Shown here: positions 7,291 through 14,627 of the stretch, in pieces
Numbering within the stretch: position 1 is the stretch's first letter
How the letters are laid out: each line of letters starts with the position of its first letter
DNA from: JAHEME01 sp034435035
Lineage (GTDB): Bacteria > Chloroflexota > Anaerolineae > Aggregatilineales > UBA3940
Length of the DNA stretch: 64,000 nt
Direction of reading: 5' to 3'
Assembly (NCBI GenBank): GCA_034435035.1
Contig: DAOTXW010000023.1
Coordinates: forward strand, 62,001-126,000
Translations under genes and position numbers: made by a program
Notes under the pieces: model-generated
Seen by the model: the letters and a program-made list of their open reading frames with translations, nothing else
What the model was told of the DNA's origin: nothing
The model's database searches: none

Positions 7291-8712
7291 ATGAGTGTCC
7301 TGGAATTCATTAAGAGCCTGTTTGACACGCTTGGTTCGACCGTCCTGTTGCCCGTGTTCATCTTCCTATTCGCGATCGCCCTGGGTGCGAAAGTGGGCCG
7401 GGCATTCCGGTCGGCGGTTATCATCGGCGTGGCTTTCGTCGGCATCAACCTGGTGATTGGTCTGATGTGGGGCTCCCTCACCGACGTCTCGCAGGCCATT
7501 GTGACCAATACTGGCATCCAGCGGGATGTGGTGGACGTGGGCTGGCCATCAGCCGCAGCCATTGCGTTCGGGTCACAGGTTGGCCTGTGGGTGATCCCGG
7601 TTGGACTTGCGGTCAACATCCTGTTGCTGGCGCTGCGCCTTACCCGCACGCTGAACGTGGATGTGTGGAACTTCTGGCACTTTGCCTTCGCGGGCTCGCT
7701 GGTTTTTGCTGTTACCAACAGCCTGGTGATGGGCATCGTTGCGGCGGCCCTGTATGCAGCGCTTATGCTGTTCTTCGCCGACTGGACCGCCCCTGCTGTG
7801 CAGAAGTTCTACAATCTGCCCGGCATCTCGATCCCTCATGGGACCTCGTCGGGCTATGTGCCGCTGGCCATTCCGATCAACTGGCTTCTGGACCGCATCC
7901 CGGGGGTCAAGGACTGGAAGGCTGATCCCGAAACTATTCAGAAGCGTCTTGGGCCAACCTTCGGCGATCCCATGGTCATGGGGCTGATCATCGGCCTGGT
8001 GCTGGGCATCATCGGCTTCGTGATCCCGCTCACCCGTGGGGAAAGCACCTTCCTGGCCTTTCTGGGGAATGTGGTCAAGCTGGGGGTCAACCTGGCGGCC
8101 GTGATGGTTCTGCTGCCGCGCATGGTATCCATCCTGATGGAAGGGTTGATCCCGATCTCAGAAGCGGCGCGCGAGTTCATGCAGAAGCGGGCAGCCGGGC
8201 GCGAGGTCTATATCGGCCTGGACTCGGCTATCCTGATCGGTCATCCGGCCGTGATCTCCAGCGCACTGCTGCTGGTACCGATTGCGATCCTGCTGTCGGT
8301 CATCCTGCCCGGCAACCGCGTCCTGCTGTTTGCTGACCTGGCCGTCATCCCGTTTGTGATTGCCATCTTCGCCCCGATGACGCGCGGCAATGTGTTCCGC
8401 ATCGTGGTGATCGGAACTGTAGCGCTGGCCATCGGCTTCTATGTCGGCAATGCCCTGGCGCCGATGATGACCGAGACCGCGGCAGCCGCAGACTTTGCCA
8501 TCCCTGAGAATGCTGTGCTGATCACCAGCATCGCAGATGGCTTCATCTGGGTGCCGTGGTTCTTCATGACCCTGGCACGGCTGCTTGGCTGGATTGGCAT
8601 GGTCGTGATGCTTGTTCTGCTGGCACTGGGCTTCTTCTTCTACCTGCGTGCCCCGCGGGCGTGGGAGCGCGCCGCAGGCGGACCGGAAGAGGCTGCAGCA
8701 GCCGGCGACTGA
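7291..8712 (+). CDS. PTS EIIC component, galactitol-type permease
   Basis: 473 residues of alternating hydrophobic segments (about ten or more membrane spans), ATG at 7291. The start MSVLEFIKSLFDTLGSTVLL and the later LIIGLVLGIIGFVIPLTR and GLIPISEAAREFMQKRAAGR segments resemble the GatC family. The loop GREVYIGLDSAILIGHPAVI, which includes the conserved GHP, is characteristic. It transports and, with EIIB, phosphorylates the incoming sugar or polyol. The last residues (EEAAAAGD) are a short hydrophilic tail. Substrate is unknown; a galactitol-like polyol or a pentose/tetrose derivative are both possible for this family. Confidence 0.9.
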   Translation: MSVLEFIKSLFDTLGSTVLLPVFIFLFAIALGAKVGRAFRSAVIIGVAFVGINLVIGLMWGSLTDVSQAIVTNTGIQRDVVDVGWPSAAAIAFGSQVGLWVIPVGLAVNILLLALRLTRTLNVDVWNFWHFAFAGSLVFAVTNSLVMGIVAAALYAALMLFFADWTAPAVQKFYNLPGISIPHGTSSGYVPLAIPINWLLDRIPGVKDWKADPETIQKRLGPTFGDPMVMGLIIGLVLGIIGFVIPLTRGESTFLAFLGNVVKLGVNLAAVMVLLPRMVSILMEGLIPISEAAREFMQKRAAGREVYIGLDSAILIGHPAVISSALLLVPIAILLSVILPGNRVLLFADLAVIPFVIAIFAPMTRGNVFRIVVIGTVALAIGFYVGNALAPMMTETAAAADFAIPENAVLITSIADGFIWVPWFFMTLARLLGWIGMVVMLVLLALGFFFYLRAPRAWERAAGGPEEAAAAGD

Positions 8713-8738
8713 TTTGACTGCTTCCTCGTAGTTAAAAT

Positions 8739-8770
8739 CTGTCGGGGCAGGCCCGATCCTGCCCCGACAG
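8739..8770. repeat. 12-bp perfect inverted repeat between EIIC and the downstream PTS genes
   Basis: CTGTCGGGGCAG (8739-8750) and CTGCCCCGACAG (8759-8770) flank an 8-base loop. There is no T-run on the plus strand, so it is more likely an mRNA-stabilising or attenuating hairpin than a full terminator. On the minus strand it is followed by TTTT, but no minus-strand gene ends here. Confidence 0.6.
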
Positions 8771-8797
8771 CCCTGTTTGGACAAAGGCCCTATCGGC

Positions 8798-9232
8798 ATG
8801 ATAAAAGCGCTGCTCGAGAGCTTCCTCGGCCCCACGTTCACGGCGGTCCTGCATTTCTACACTGCTAACAGCCTTGTCATCAACAGTGTGGTGGTGCTCT
8901 ATGGCGTAGTTATGATGCTGTCGTGGTCTAATCTTGTGCGTATACGCCGGCGGCTGGCATCCGAGATAGCATCCCGGATGCTGGCTTTGCCAGGCTTTCG
9001 CGAGACTCCCAGTATGAAGCAAGCTCTTCAGCAGGTTAACATCCCGTGGGAGCTTGTTGTGAATGGGACGAATTTTCCGCTGGTGGCGCGCCAGACAGCT
9101 CTACGTCCACACCGCTGCACGGTGGCAGTTGTTCAGAGCCTTCTGAGCGAAGAGGATTTAGCCAGAGATACGTTGGAGGCTCTGTCCCAGATCGACACCG
9201 AAGTGGCTCGTCGGGTTATCCTAGAGGAGTGA
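8798..9232 (+). CDS. Unknown small membrane protein in the PTS operon
   Basis: 144 residues from the ATG at 8798 (AAAGG upstream); a TTG at 8777 would add seven residues. I do not recognise the family. Residues about 18-42 (HFYTANSLVINSVVVLYGVV and on) form one clear membrane span, followed by basic residues (RIRRRL) that should stay in the cytoplasm, so the C-terminal hundred residues are probably cytoplasmic. That part is mixed alpha/beta in composition with no known catalytic motif. The gene sits between EIIC and HPr and ends inside the HPr ribosome-binding site, so it is co-translated with HPr. A role in the PTS (an EIIC partner, a regulator or a GutM-like accessory protein) is inferred from position only. 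Confidence 0.6.
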   Translation: MIKALLESFLGPTFTAVLHFYTANSLVINSVVVLYGVVMMLSWSNLVRIRRRLASEIASRMLALPGFRETPSMKQALQQVNIPWELVVNGTNFPLVARQTALRPHRCTVAVVQSLLSEEDLARDTLEALSQIDTEVARRVILEE

Positions 9233-9237
9233 TTCCC

Positions 9238-9510
9238 TTGCGTGAGATCGAGGTTGTTGTCCGGCATGAAGTGGGTCTGCATGCTAGACCCGCCTCACTT
9301 TTTGTCAAGCTTGCCTCAAAGTTCCCCTGCAATATCAATGTCCGCAATCTCACCACCGGTTCCCAGGCCGTCAATGCCAAGAGCATCCTAAGTGTACTCT
9401 CGCTGGGGGTCAACCGGGACAACAGCATCGCTATTCAGGCAGATGGTGAACAGGCCGACGAAGCTCTGAAAGCGCTGCAGCAGTTGGTGGAAGACAACTT
9501 TAGCGAATAG
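9238..9510 (+). CDS. ptsH: Phosphocarrier protein HPr
   Basis: 90 residues from a TTG start at 9238, chosen because AGAGGAG (9223-9229) lies eight bases upstream and because it places the active-site histidine at residue 15, exactly as in the family (VGLHARP, H15). The regulatory-serine segment NAKSILSVLSLG is present (S49, equivalent to Ser46 of Gram-positive HPr), so HPr-kinase control is possible; no HPr kinase is visible in the window. HPr carries phosphate from Enzyme I to EIIA. Longer in-frame starts upstream would run back into the previous gene and are rejected. Immediately upstream of Enzyme I. Confidence 0.94.
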   Translation: MREIEVVVRHEVGLHARPASLFVKLASKFPCNINVRNLTTGSQAVNAKSILSVLSLGVNRDNSIAIQADGEQADEALKALQQLVEDNFSE

Positions 9511-9555
9511 CCTTTAGTAGCGGCCCCCTGCGGGGAAAGATCGGGATGCGTCATC

Positions 9556-11283
9556 ATGAGCGAACTCATTCTAAAGGGCATCGCTGCAGCTGAAGGTATT
9601 GCGATCGGCCCGGCATTCTGTTATGTCCCCCTTATTCTGGAGATACCCGTCCGTCAGGCGCTCTCGCCACATGAGGAAATCGCCCGCTTCGAAGCGGCCC
9701 GCAGCCAAGCAGTGCAAGAGTTGCAAGCAATCCGAGCAGAGCTCGAAAGCCGTGCCGATTCCCAGACTGCCGCTATATTCGAAGCCCATGCGATGATGGC
9801 TGACGATCCCCTGCTGTACGAGGCTGTCCAGAAGCATATGCTGGCTGGCCAGATCGCGGAAGCCGCTGTGTCTGCCGCTACTGTCGAACTGTCAGATATG
9901 CTGGCTGCAATGGGGGACGATCTGTTCGCAGCTCGTGCAGCAGATGTCAAGGACGTGGGCCGCCGACTGCTGCGCATTCTGCTGGGTTTACAGGACACTT
10001 CACTTGAGGGCCTCGTCGAGCCATCGATCATCGTTGCTCAGGATCTGACTCCATCGGACACTGCCCGTCTGCGCCCTGAGCTGACGCTGGGATTCTGCAC
10101 AGCGGCGGGAGGATTGACTTCCCACACCGCTATCCTGGCCCGCACGCTGGGGATCCCGGCCGTTGTGGGCCTGGGAGCACCTGCCATCAACCCAATCAAG
10201 GATCAGCAGCAGCTCGTGCTGGACGGATCAGCTGGCATCATAGTGATTGCGCCCGAGAGCACTACCCTCGGACGCTATCGAGATCGGCAAAAGCAGGAGC
10301 GTGCCCGCGAGGTCTATGTCCGCGAGGCTGCCACACAGGCCGCAGTCACCACCGAGGGGCATACTGTCGAGGTTGGTGCTAACATCGGAGATGTTGAATC
10401 GGCCAGAGAGGCTGTCCTCATGGGGGCTGAGGGCGTCGGTCTTCTGCGAACCGAGTTCCTCTATTTACAGGAGATTGAGCCTCCCTCTGAAGCAAGGCAG
10501 ATCAGAGCCTATAAAGCGATATTTGAGGCGATGGGAGACCGCCCGGTGATCGTCCGGACCTTAGATATTGGAGGTGATAAGCCGCCTCCGTATTTACCCT
10601 TCCCCGCCGAGATGAATCCTTTCCTGGGGTGGCGCGCGATCCGCATCTGTCTGGACGAACCGACCCTGTTTAAGACCCAGCTTCGCGCCATTCTCCGCGC
10701 GGCAGAAGGCCATCGTGGCCTGATTATGTTTCCAATGATCAGCAGCGTTGAGGAGCTGCGAACAGCCAAGCAGATGCTGGGTGAGGCCCAAGCAGAACTT
10801 GAGGAACAGGGCCTCTCGTATGCCAGAGAGGTGCCGGTTGGGATCATGGTTGAAACCCCGGCAGCAGTGGCTGTGGCCGATTTGCTGATCCGGGAGTGCG
10901 ACTTTTTCAGCCTGGGTACGAACGACCTGACCCAGTATACACTGGCTGTGGACAGGACCAACGAGCGTGTCGCGCAACTGTTTCAGCCCCTGCACCCCGC
11001 AGTTCTGCGGCTGATCAAGCAAACGCTTGATGCAGCACACACGCATGGTAAATGGGTAGGGATGTGCGGTGAACTGGCAGGCATGATGCGGGCAATTCCG
11101 ATTCTGCTGGGCCTCGGGCTGGATGAGTTCAGCATGGTTCCTCGGGCCATCCCGGAGGCGAAATGGCTCATCCGTCGGCTGTCACTCAGCGAGGCCAGGT
11201 CGATCGCAGACCATGCGCTCGCCTTGACTACATCGGCCGAGATTGAGACTTACATGCAGGGTGTTCTGGACAAACTGAAGTAG
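9556..11283 (+). CDS. ptsI: PTS Enzyme I (phosphoenolpyruvate-protein phosphotransferase)
   Basis: 575 residues, the usual length. The swivelling phosphohistidine domain holds GGLTSHTAILARTLGIPAVV with H190 as the phosphate carrier. The N-terminal HPr-binding helical part is about 30-140. The C-terminal PEP-binding barrel shows GIGLLRTEFL-like GVGLLRTEFLYL, GWRAIRICL, PVGIMVETPAA, FFSLGTNDLTQYTLAVDR and the GMCGELAG loop with the catalytic cysteine. It starts the phosphate relay PEP to HPr to EIIA to EIIB. Last gene of the PTS operon; a strong hairpin-T terminator follows 75 bp later. Having HPr and Enzyme I in the substrate operon makes this PTS self-sufficient. Confidence 0.97.
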   Translation: MSELILKGIAAAEGIAIGPAFCYVPLILEIPVRQALSPHEEIARFEAARSQAVQELQAIRAELESRADSQTAAIFEAHAMMADDPLLYEAVQKHMLAGQIAEAAVSAATVELSDMLAAMGDDLFAARAADVKDVGRRLLRILLGLQDTSLEGLVEPSIIVAQDLTPSDTARLRPELTLGFCTAAGGLTSHTAILARTLGIPAVVGLGAPAINPIKDQQQLVLDGSAGIIVIAPESTTLGRYRDRQKQERAREVYVREAATQAAVTTEGHTVEVGANIGDVESAREAVLMGAEGVGLLRTEFLYLQEIEPPSEARQIRAYKAIFEAMGDRPVIVRTLDIGGDKPPPYLPFPAEMNPFLGWRAIRICLDEPTLFKTQLRAILRAAEGHRGLIMFPMISSVEELRTAKQMLGEAQAELEEQGLSYAREVPVGIMVETPAAVAVADLLIRECDFFSLGTNDLTQYTLAVDRTNERVAQLFQPLHPAVLRLIKQTLDAAHTHGKWVGMCGELAGMMRAIPILLGLGLDEFSMVPRAIPEAKWLIRRLSLSEARSIADHALALTTSAEIETYMQGVLDKLK

Positions 11284-11358
11284 GGTAAGGGCTCTCGATT
11301 CGATCGCAGAAGGATTGGAGCGGAGGGGAAAGGGGTGAAAGCTCACCTTTAGATATGC

Positions 11359-11409
11359 AAAGCCCTTTGGAACTGGGTGGGGCAGACCTCAGTTTACCAA
11401 AGGGCTTTT
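11359..11409 (+). terminator. Rho-independent terminator of the PTS operon
   Basis: AAAGCCCTTTGG (11359-11370) pairs with CCAAAGGGCTTT (11397-11408), with an inner AACTG/CAGTT pair, followed by T-rich TTTTGTTTCG. It could also stop minus-strand transcription leaving the tRNA gene. Confidence 0.85.
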
Positions 11410-11459
11410 GTTTCGTTATGGCCATCTCGAAATTCGAGGTGACTCAGGTTCCCCATTAA

Positions 11460-11533
11460 TGGGCGGTATAGGGCTCGAACCTATGACCTCGTCGATGTCA
11501 ACGACGCGCTCTAGCCAACTGAGCTAACCGCCC
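11460..11533 (-). tRNA. tRNA-Val (anticodon GAC)
   Basis: The minus strand folds as a full cloverleaf. The acceptor stem is GGGCGGT (from 11533) with ACCGCCC and discriminator A. The D-arm has TAGCTCAGTTGG-type bases. The anticodon stem CGTCG/CGACG encloses the loop TTGACAT, anticodon GAC. The T-arm contains GGTTCGAGCCC. CCA is not encoded. Confidence 0.96.
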
Positions 11534-11546
11534 AGAACCGCCGGAA

Positions 11547-11575
11547 ATTATATGCAAAAACAGCGGCTACGTCAA
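11547..11575 (-). promoter_or_regulatory. Sigma-70-type promoter of tRNA-Val
   Basis: On the minus strand TTGACG (11575-11570), a 17-bp spacer and TATAAT (11552-11547). The predicted start near 11540 lies about seven bases before the tRNA 5' end at 11533. This is the best consensus promoter in the window. Confidence 0.8.
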
Positions 11576-11735
11576 ACCTCGAACTTCATTTGGCATCGGC
11601 CAATTGTATCCCCTTAGAAGGAAAAACATCCCTTCGTAACCTGATCTTTTGATTTGCCGCGCAGTGGCCGGTTTTGCATATTGCGGTATCCGGCAAGCCG
11701 TTGGCTCGCTTCAATCGGCGGGCTTCTTCAACAGG

Positions 11736-11975
11736 CTAAGCTGCTACAACGGCAATCATGCCTTCAAGGATTCGCTCAAGTGCCATCGTGTGGCTGCACA
11801 CCGCGCGGCTATGAAAGAAGTCACAGTCGCAGTGCCAGGCGCCATCCCGAAACTCAACGGTGTGGGGATTATTCTCGCCGTCAAATGTGACTCTGAAGGA
11901 CTCGAAGCGGATCCGATCACGCTCCTCAGCGTAACGCTTGGCCTTTTCGATCTTACCAATCATTCCATGATCCAT
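11736..11975 (-). CDS. SWIM zinc-finger domain protein
   Basis: 79 residues, ATG at 11975 behind a perfect AGGAGG. The SWIM signature CxCx(n)CxH is visible as WHCDCDFFHSRAVCSHTMALER (C49, C51, C60, H62 approximately), preceded by the usual strand-rich segment VTFDGENNPHTVEFRDGAW. SWIM domains bind zinc and mediate DNA or protein contacts. Here it is nearly the whole protein, so it is a small stand-alone form. It lies upstream of the tRNA on the same strand; about 200 bp between them (11534-11735) hold the tRNA promoter and nothing else that I can see. Function unknown. Confidence 0.85.
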   Translation of the reverse strand: MDHGMIGKIEKAKRYAEERDRIRFESFRVTFDGENNPHTVEFRDGAWHCDCDFFHSRAVCSHTMALERILEGMIAVVAA

Positions 11976-12027
11976 AGCGCTGCCTCCTATGTCGGTATTT
12001 GATGCCTGCCGGAAAGTCTATAAACAC

Positions 12028-12059
12028 CCGGCACGCAGGCATGATGCACTGCGTGCCGG
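12028..12059. repeat. 11-bp perfect inverted repeat between divergent genes
   Basis: CCGGCACGCAG (12028-12038) and CTGCGTGCCGG (12049-12059) with a 10-base loop. It lies in the roughly 290-bp gap (11976-12265) between the SWIM gene and the divergent oxidoreductase. On the minus strand it is followed by GTGTTTATAG, weakly terminator-like, but no minus-strand gene ends here. Nothing else is evident in this gap. Confidence 0.55.
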
Positions 12060-12265
12060 TTCAGACTGTGCGAATCAGCATCACTATTTTGCGAATGGCC
12101 TTCATGAACTACAGTATAGGTCAGTTGACGGCAGACTGTCAATTGCTCAGAGGCCTCCGCCTACCCTCCGTTGGCAATACTGCCTTATGCCTTCATACTG
12201 GCCAGGTGGGGCTAGATTCAAGCAGTGACGCAGTGGATGGGACACCACAGAAAGCAACAGAGACC

Positions 12266-13693
12266 ATGGCTGCACCTCATGAATATGATGCAGTAGTTGT
12301 CGGAGCCGGGCCCAATGGCTTGGCAGCCGCTATTACGCTGCTTGAGGCCGGGCGCTCAGTGCTGGTGCTGGAGGCGCAGCAGACAGTAGGGGGTGGGGCA
12401 CGATCGGCAGCACTCACGCTCCCCGGTTTTGTGCATGATATCTGCTCGGCCATACACCCCCTGGGTGCAGGATCGCCATTCTTTCGCAGGCTGCCGCTGG
12501 AGAAATACGGTCTCCAATGGATTGCGCCACCAGCGGCCGCCGCTCATCCGCTGGATGATGGGACGGTTGTGATGCTGATGCCATCGCTCGAAGAGACAGC
12601 GCGCAACCTGGGAACAGATGAACTTGCATACCACCGACTGATGAATCCGTTAGTAGCGGATTGGCCCAAACTTGCAGAGGCATTTCTTGGCCCGCTTCGT
12701 CTGCCTCGACACCCACTGACAATGGCACGCTTTGGGCTGCTAGCTCTGCAGCCTGCGCATTTTCTGGCCAGGACAGCTTTCCGTGGCGAGCGCGCACGGG
12801 CGCTGTTTGCCGGTATGGGAGCGCACTCCATTATGTCTCTATATCGATCTCCCACAGCTGCCTTTGGGCTGATGCTGGGTGTGCTGGCTCACGTAGTCGG
12901 GTGGCCACTGCCACGTGGCGGCTCACAGCAGATCGCCAATGCGCTGGCATCGTATCTGCAGGCGCTGGGTGGGGAGATCCGGGTTGGATTCCCAGTGCGA
13001 TCGCTGGATGAGCTTCCTCCCTCGCGGGCTGTATTGCTCGATATTACACCTGCCCAGCTTGTCAGGATCGCCGGCGACCGGCTGCCGGCGGGTTATCAAC
13101 GGCAGTTACGCAGCTATCGCTACGGACCCGGCGCCTTCAAGATAGACCTGGCGCTGGATGGGCCAATACCGTGGAAGGCCCCTGAGTGTATGCGGGCGGG
13201 CACGGTGCATTTAGGTGGGGATCTTCAGGAAATCGCGGAAGCAGAGCATAGGGTGTGGAGGGGGGAGCACCCGGAAAGGCCGTTCGTCCTGCTTGCTCAG
13301 CAGAGTCTGTTTGATCCAGCACGAGCACCGGAAGGCCATCATACGGTATGGGCATACTGCCATGTGCCTAATGGATCGCCATTTGACATGACCGAGGCGA
13401 TCGAGCGTCAAATCGAGCGCTTTGCGCCTGGTTTCCGCGATCGGATCATTGGTCGGGTCGCTACCGGTCCGGCGGCTCTCGAGGCTTATAATGAGAACTA
13501 CATCGGTGGCGATATTAACGGAGGGGTGCAGGATCTTGCCCAGCTATTTACCCGCCCTGTACCCCGCCCAGTTCCCTATTCCACCCCACTGCGTGGCATT
13601 TATCTCTGCTCCTCTTCCACCCCTCCCGGGGGAGGCGTACATGGAATGTGTGGCTATCATGCAGCCCGGGTTGCGCTGCGAGATGTGTTGTGA
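12266..13693 (+). CDS. FAD-dependent oxidoreductase, phytoene dehydrogenase/carotenoid isomerase-like
   Basis: 475 residues from the ATG at 12266; the frame is open further upstream but that part has no protein-like composition. The dinucleotide-binding motif is near the start: VVVGAGPNGLAAAITLLEAG with E40-type acid in LVLEAQQTVGGGARSA. The C-terminal FAD-contact segment is LRGIYLCSSSTPPGGGVHGM with CGYHAA. These are hallmarks of the NAD(P)/FAD-dependent CrtI/CrtO/all-trans-retinol-saturase superfamily. The substrate is not known; members act on carotenoids, retinol or other polyunsaturated lipids. Next gene is a formyltransferase 69 bp downstream. A second, distantly similar enzyme is at 58409-59899. 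Confidence 0.85.
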   Translation: MAAPHEYDAVVVGAGPNGLAAAITLLEAGRSVLVLEAQQTVGGGARSAALTLPGFVHDICSAIHPLGAGSPFFRRLPLEKYGLQWIAPPAAAAHPLDDGTVVMLMPSLEETARNLGTDELAYHRLMNPLVADWPKLAEAFLGPLRLPRHPLTMARFGLLALQPAHFLARTAFRGERARALFAGMGAHSIMSLYRSPTAAFGLMLGVLAHVVGWPLPRGGSQQIANALASYLQALGGEIRVGFPVRSLDELPPSRAVLLDITPAQLVRIAGDRLPAGYQRQLRSYRYGPGAFKIDLALDGPIPWKAPECMRAGTVHLGGDLQEIAEAEHRVWRGEHPERPFVLLAQQSLFDPARAPEGHHTVWAYCHVPNGSPFDMTEAIERQIERFAPGFRDRIIGRVATGPAALEAYNENYIGGDINGGVQDLAQLFTRPVPRPVPYSTPLRGIYLCSSSTPPGGGVHGMCGYHAARVALRDVL

Positions 13694-13762
13694 GCGGCTG
13701 GCCTACCTGCGATCTCAGCAGGCTGGCATCGGTGTAGTGTTTATAGAAAGGAGAACACACCC

Positions 13763-14473
13763 ATGCGCATCGTCTATGCGTTCTTGGTCCTCAAAGAACA
13801 TCCCTATGGTCGCGAGATGCTCCGCCAACTACTTGAAGCTGGATTTGAGCCCGCTGTGGTAATCGAGGAAGATTCGCCAGTTGCCGATGAAGAACGACAG
13901 AAATTCTACGAGCGGATCGCAGGGCACCCCCTACCACCAACATTTACTGACCTGCTGTCCGGTCGGTCAATACGGCGGGTATCAGTTCCGCACCACAATC
14001 AACAGGAGTGCGAACGTCTGCTTGCCGAGGTGCAGCCAGACTTGATCGTCCTTGGCGGGACCCGCATCATTCGCCCGAATATTCTTGAGAAGGCACGGCA
14101 TGGGGTACTGAACTCGCATCCCGGGCTACTGCCTCAGGTGCGCGGCTCGGCTTCTGTGGCCTGGTCGATCTATCACGATATTCCAGTTGGGTGCACATGC
14201 CATTTCGTCGATCCAGGTGTTGATACAGGGGATATTGTCGGACAGCGAATCATACCGGTACATCGCGGAGACACATATGAGAAGCTTGTCTGGGAAACGA
14301 TCGCCCTGGCTGGAACTCTGATGGTTGAGGCTCTGCAGGCATTCTCCACAGGCAGCATCCAGCGATCTCCACAGCCTGCAGAGGGGATGACTTATCGGGT
14401 AATGCCGCCGGAGATGGTGGCTGAGGTCAAGCAGAAATTAGCTGACGGAAAGTATCAGCACTTGGTGGACTAA
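13763..14473 (+). CDS. Small formyltransferase-family protein
   Basis: 236 residues, ATG at 13763 behind AAAGGAG. The formyl_transf_N fold is seen with the catalytic triad N117-H119-D155 in LNSHPGLLP and VDPGVDTGDIVGQ. The family moves a formyl group from 10-formyl-tetrahydrofolate to an amine (Met-tRNA, GAR, amino sugars). It is too short for a canonical methionyl-tRNA formyltransferase (about 310 residues) because the C-terminal tRNA-binding domain is absent. It is not a PurN by context. A sugar or small-molecule formyltransferase is likely. It lies downstream of the phytoene-dehydrogenase-like gene and may share its transcript. The residues at 1-30 (MRIVYAFLVLKEHPYGREML) are unusual for the family. 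Confidence 0.78.
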   Translation: MRIVYAFLVLKEHPYGREMLRQLLEAGFEPAVVIEEDSPVADEERQKFYERIAGHPLPPTFTDLLSGRSIRRVSVPHHNQQECERLLAEVQPDLIVLGGTRIIRPNILEKARHGVLNSHPGLLPQVRGSASVAWSIYHDIPVGCTCHFVDPGVDTGDIVGQRIIPVHRGDTYEKLVWETIALAGTLMVEALQAFSTGSIQRSPQPAEGMTYRVMPPEMVAEVKQKLADGKYQHLVD

Positions 14474-14570
14474 CGACAGTGCCGTTTGATGAGACATCGC
14501 CACAGCAGAGCGTATAGACCCGCTTGCGCTTCGCCGGCACTAAGCCTGTGTGCAGAGTCGAGACGTAGCC

Positions 14571-14576
14571 TATAAT
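14571..14576 (+). promoter_or_regulatory. Putative -10 box of the FHA-ABC transporter operon
   Basis: TATAAT at 14571-14576 predicts a transcript start near 14583. The matching -35 region is poor. The position argues that the transporter starts at the GTG at 14628 and not at the GTG at 14550. Confidence 0.45.
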
Positions 14577-14627
14577 GGCGGCGGGCACGGGCAGAAGGCT
14601 GCCTCACCAGCACGAGGGCAAGACAGC

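Noticed and set aside
8158..8841. Minus-strand 227-codon frame over the EIIC end
   Set aside because: Shadow of the EIIC membrane segments; rich in Gln/His/Asp/Arg from reverse-read hydrophobic codons.
14550..14627. GTG at 14550 as the start of the FHA-ABC protein
   Set aside because: A TATAAT at 14571-14576 would place the transcript start after it, and the first 26 residues are not FHA-like. The GTG at 14628 has a GAGGG and begins the FHA domain directly.
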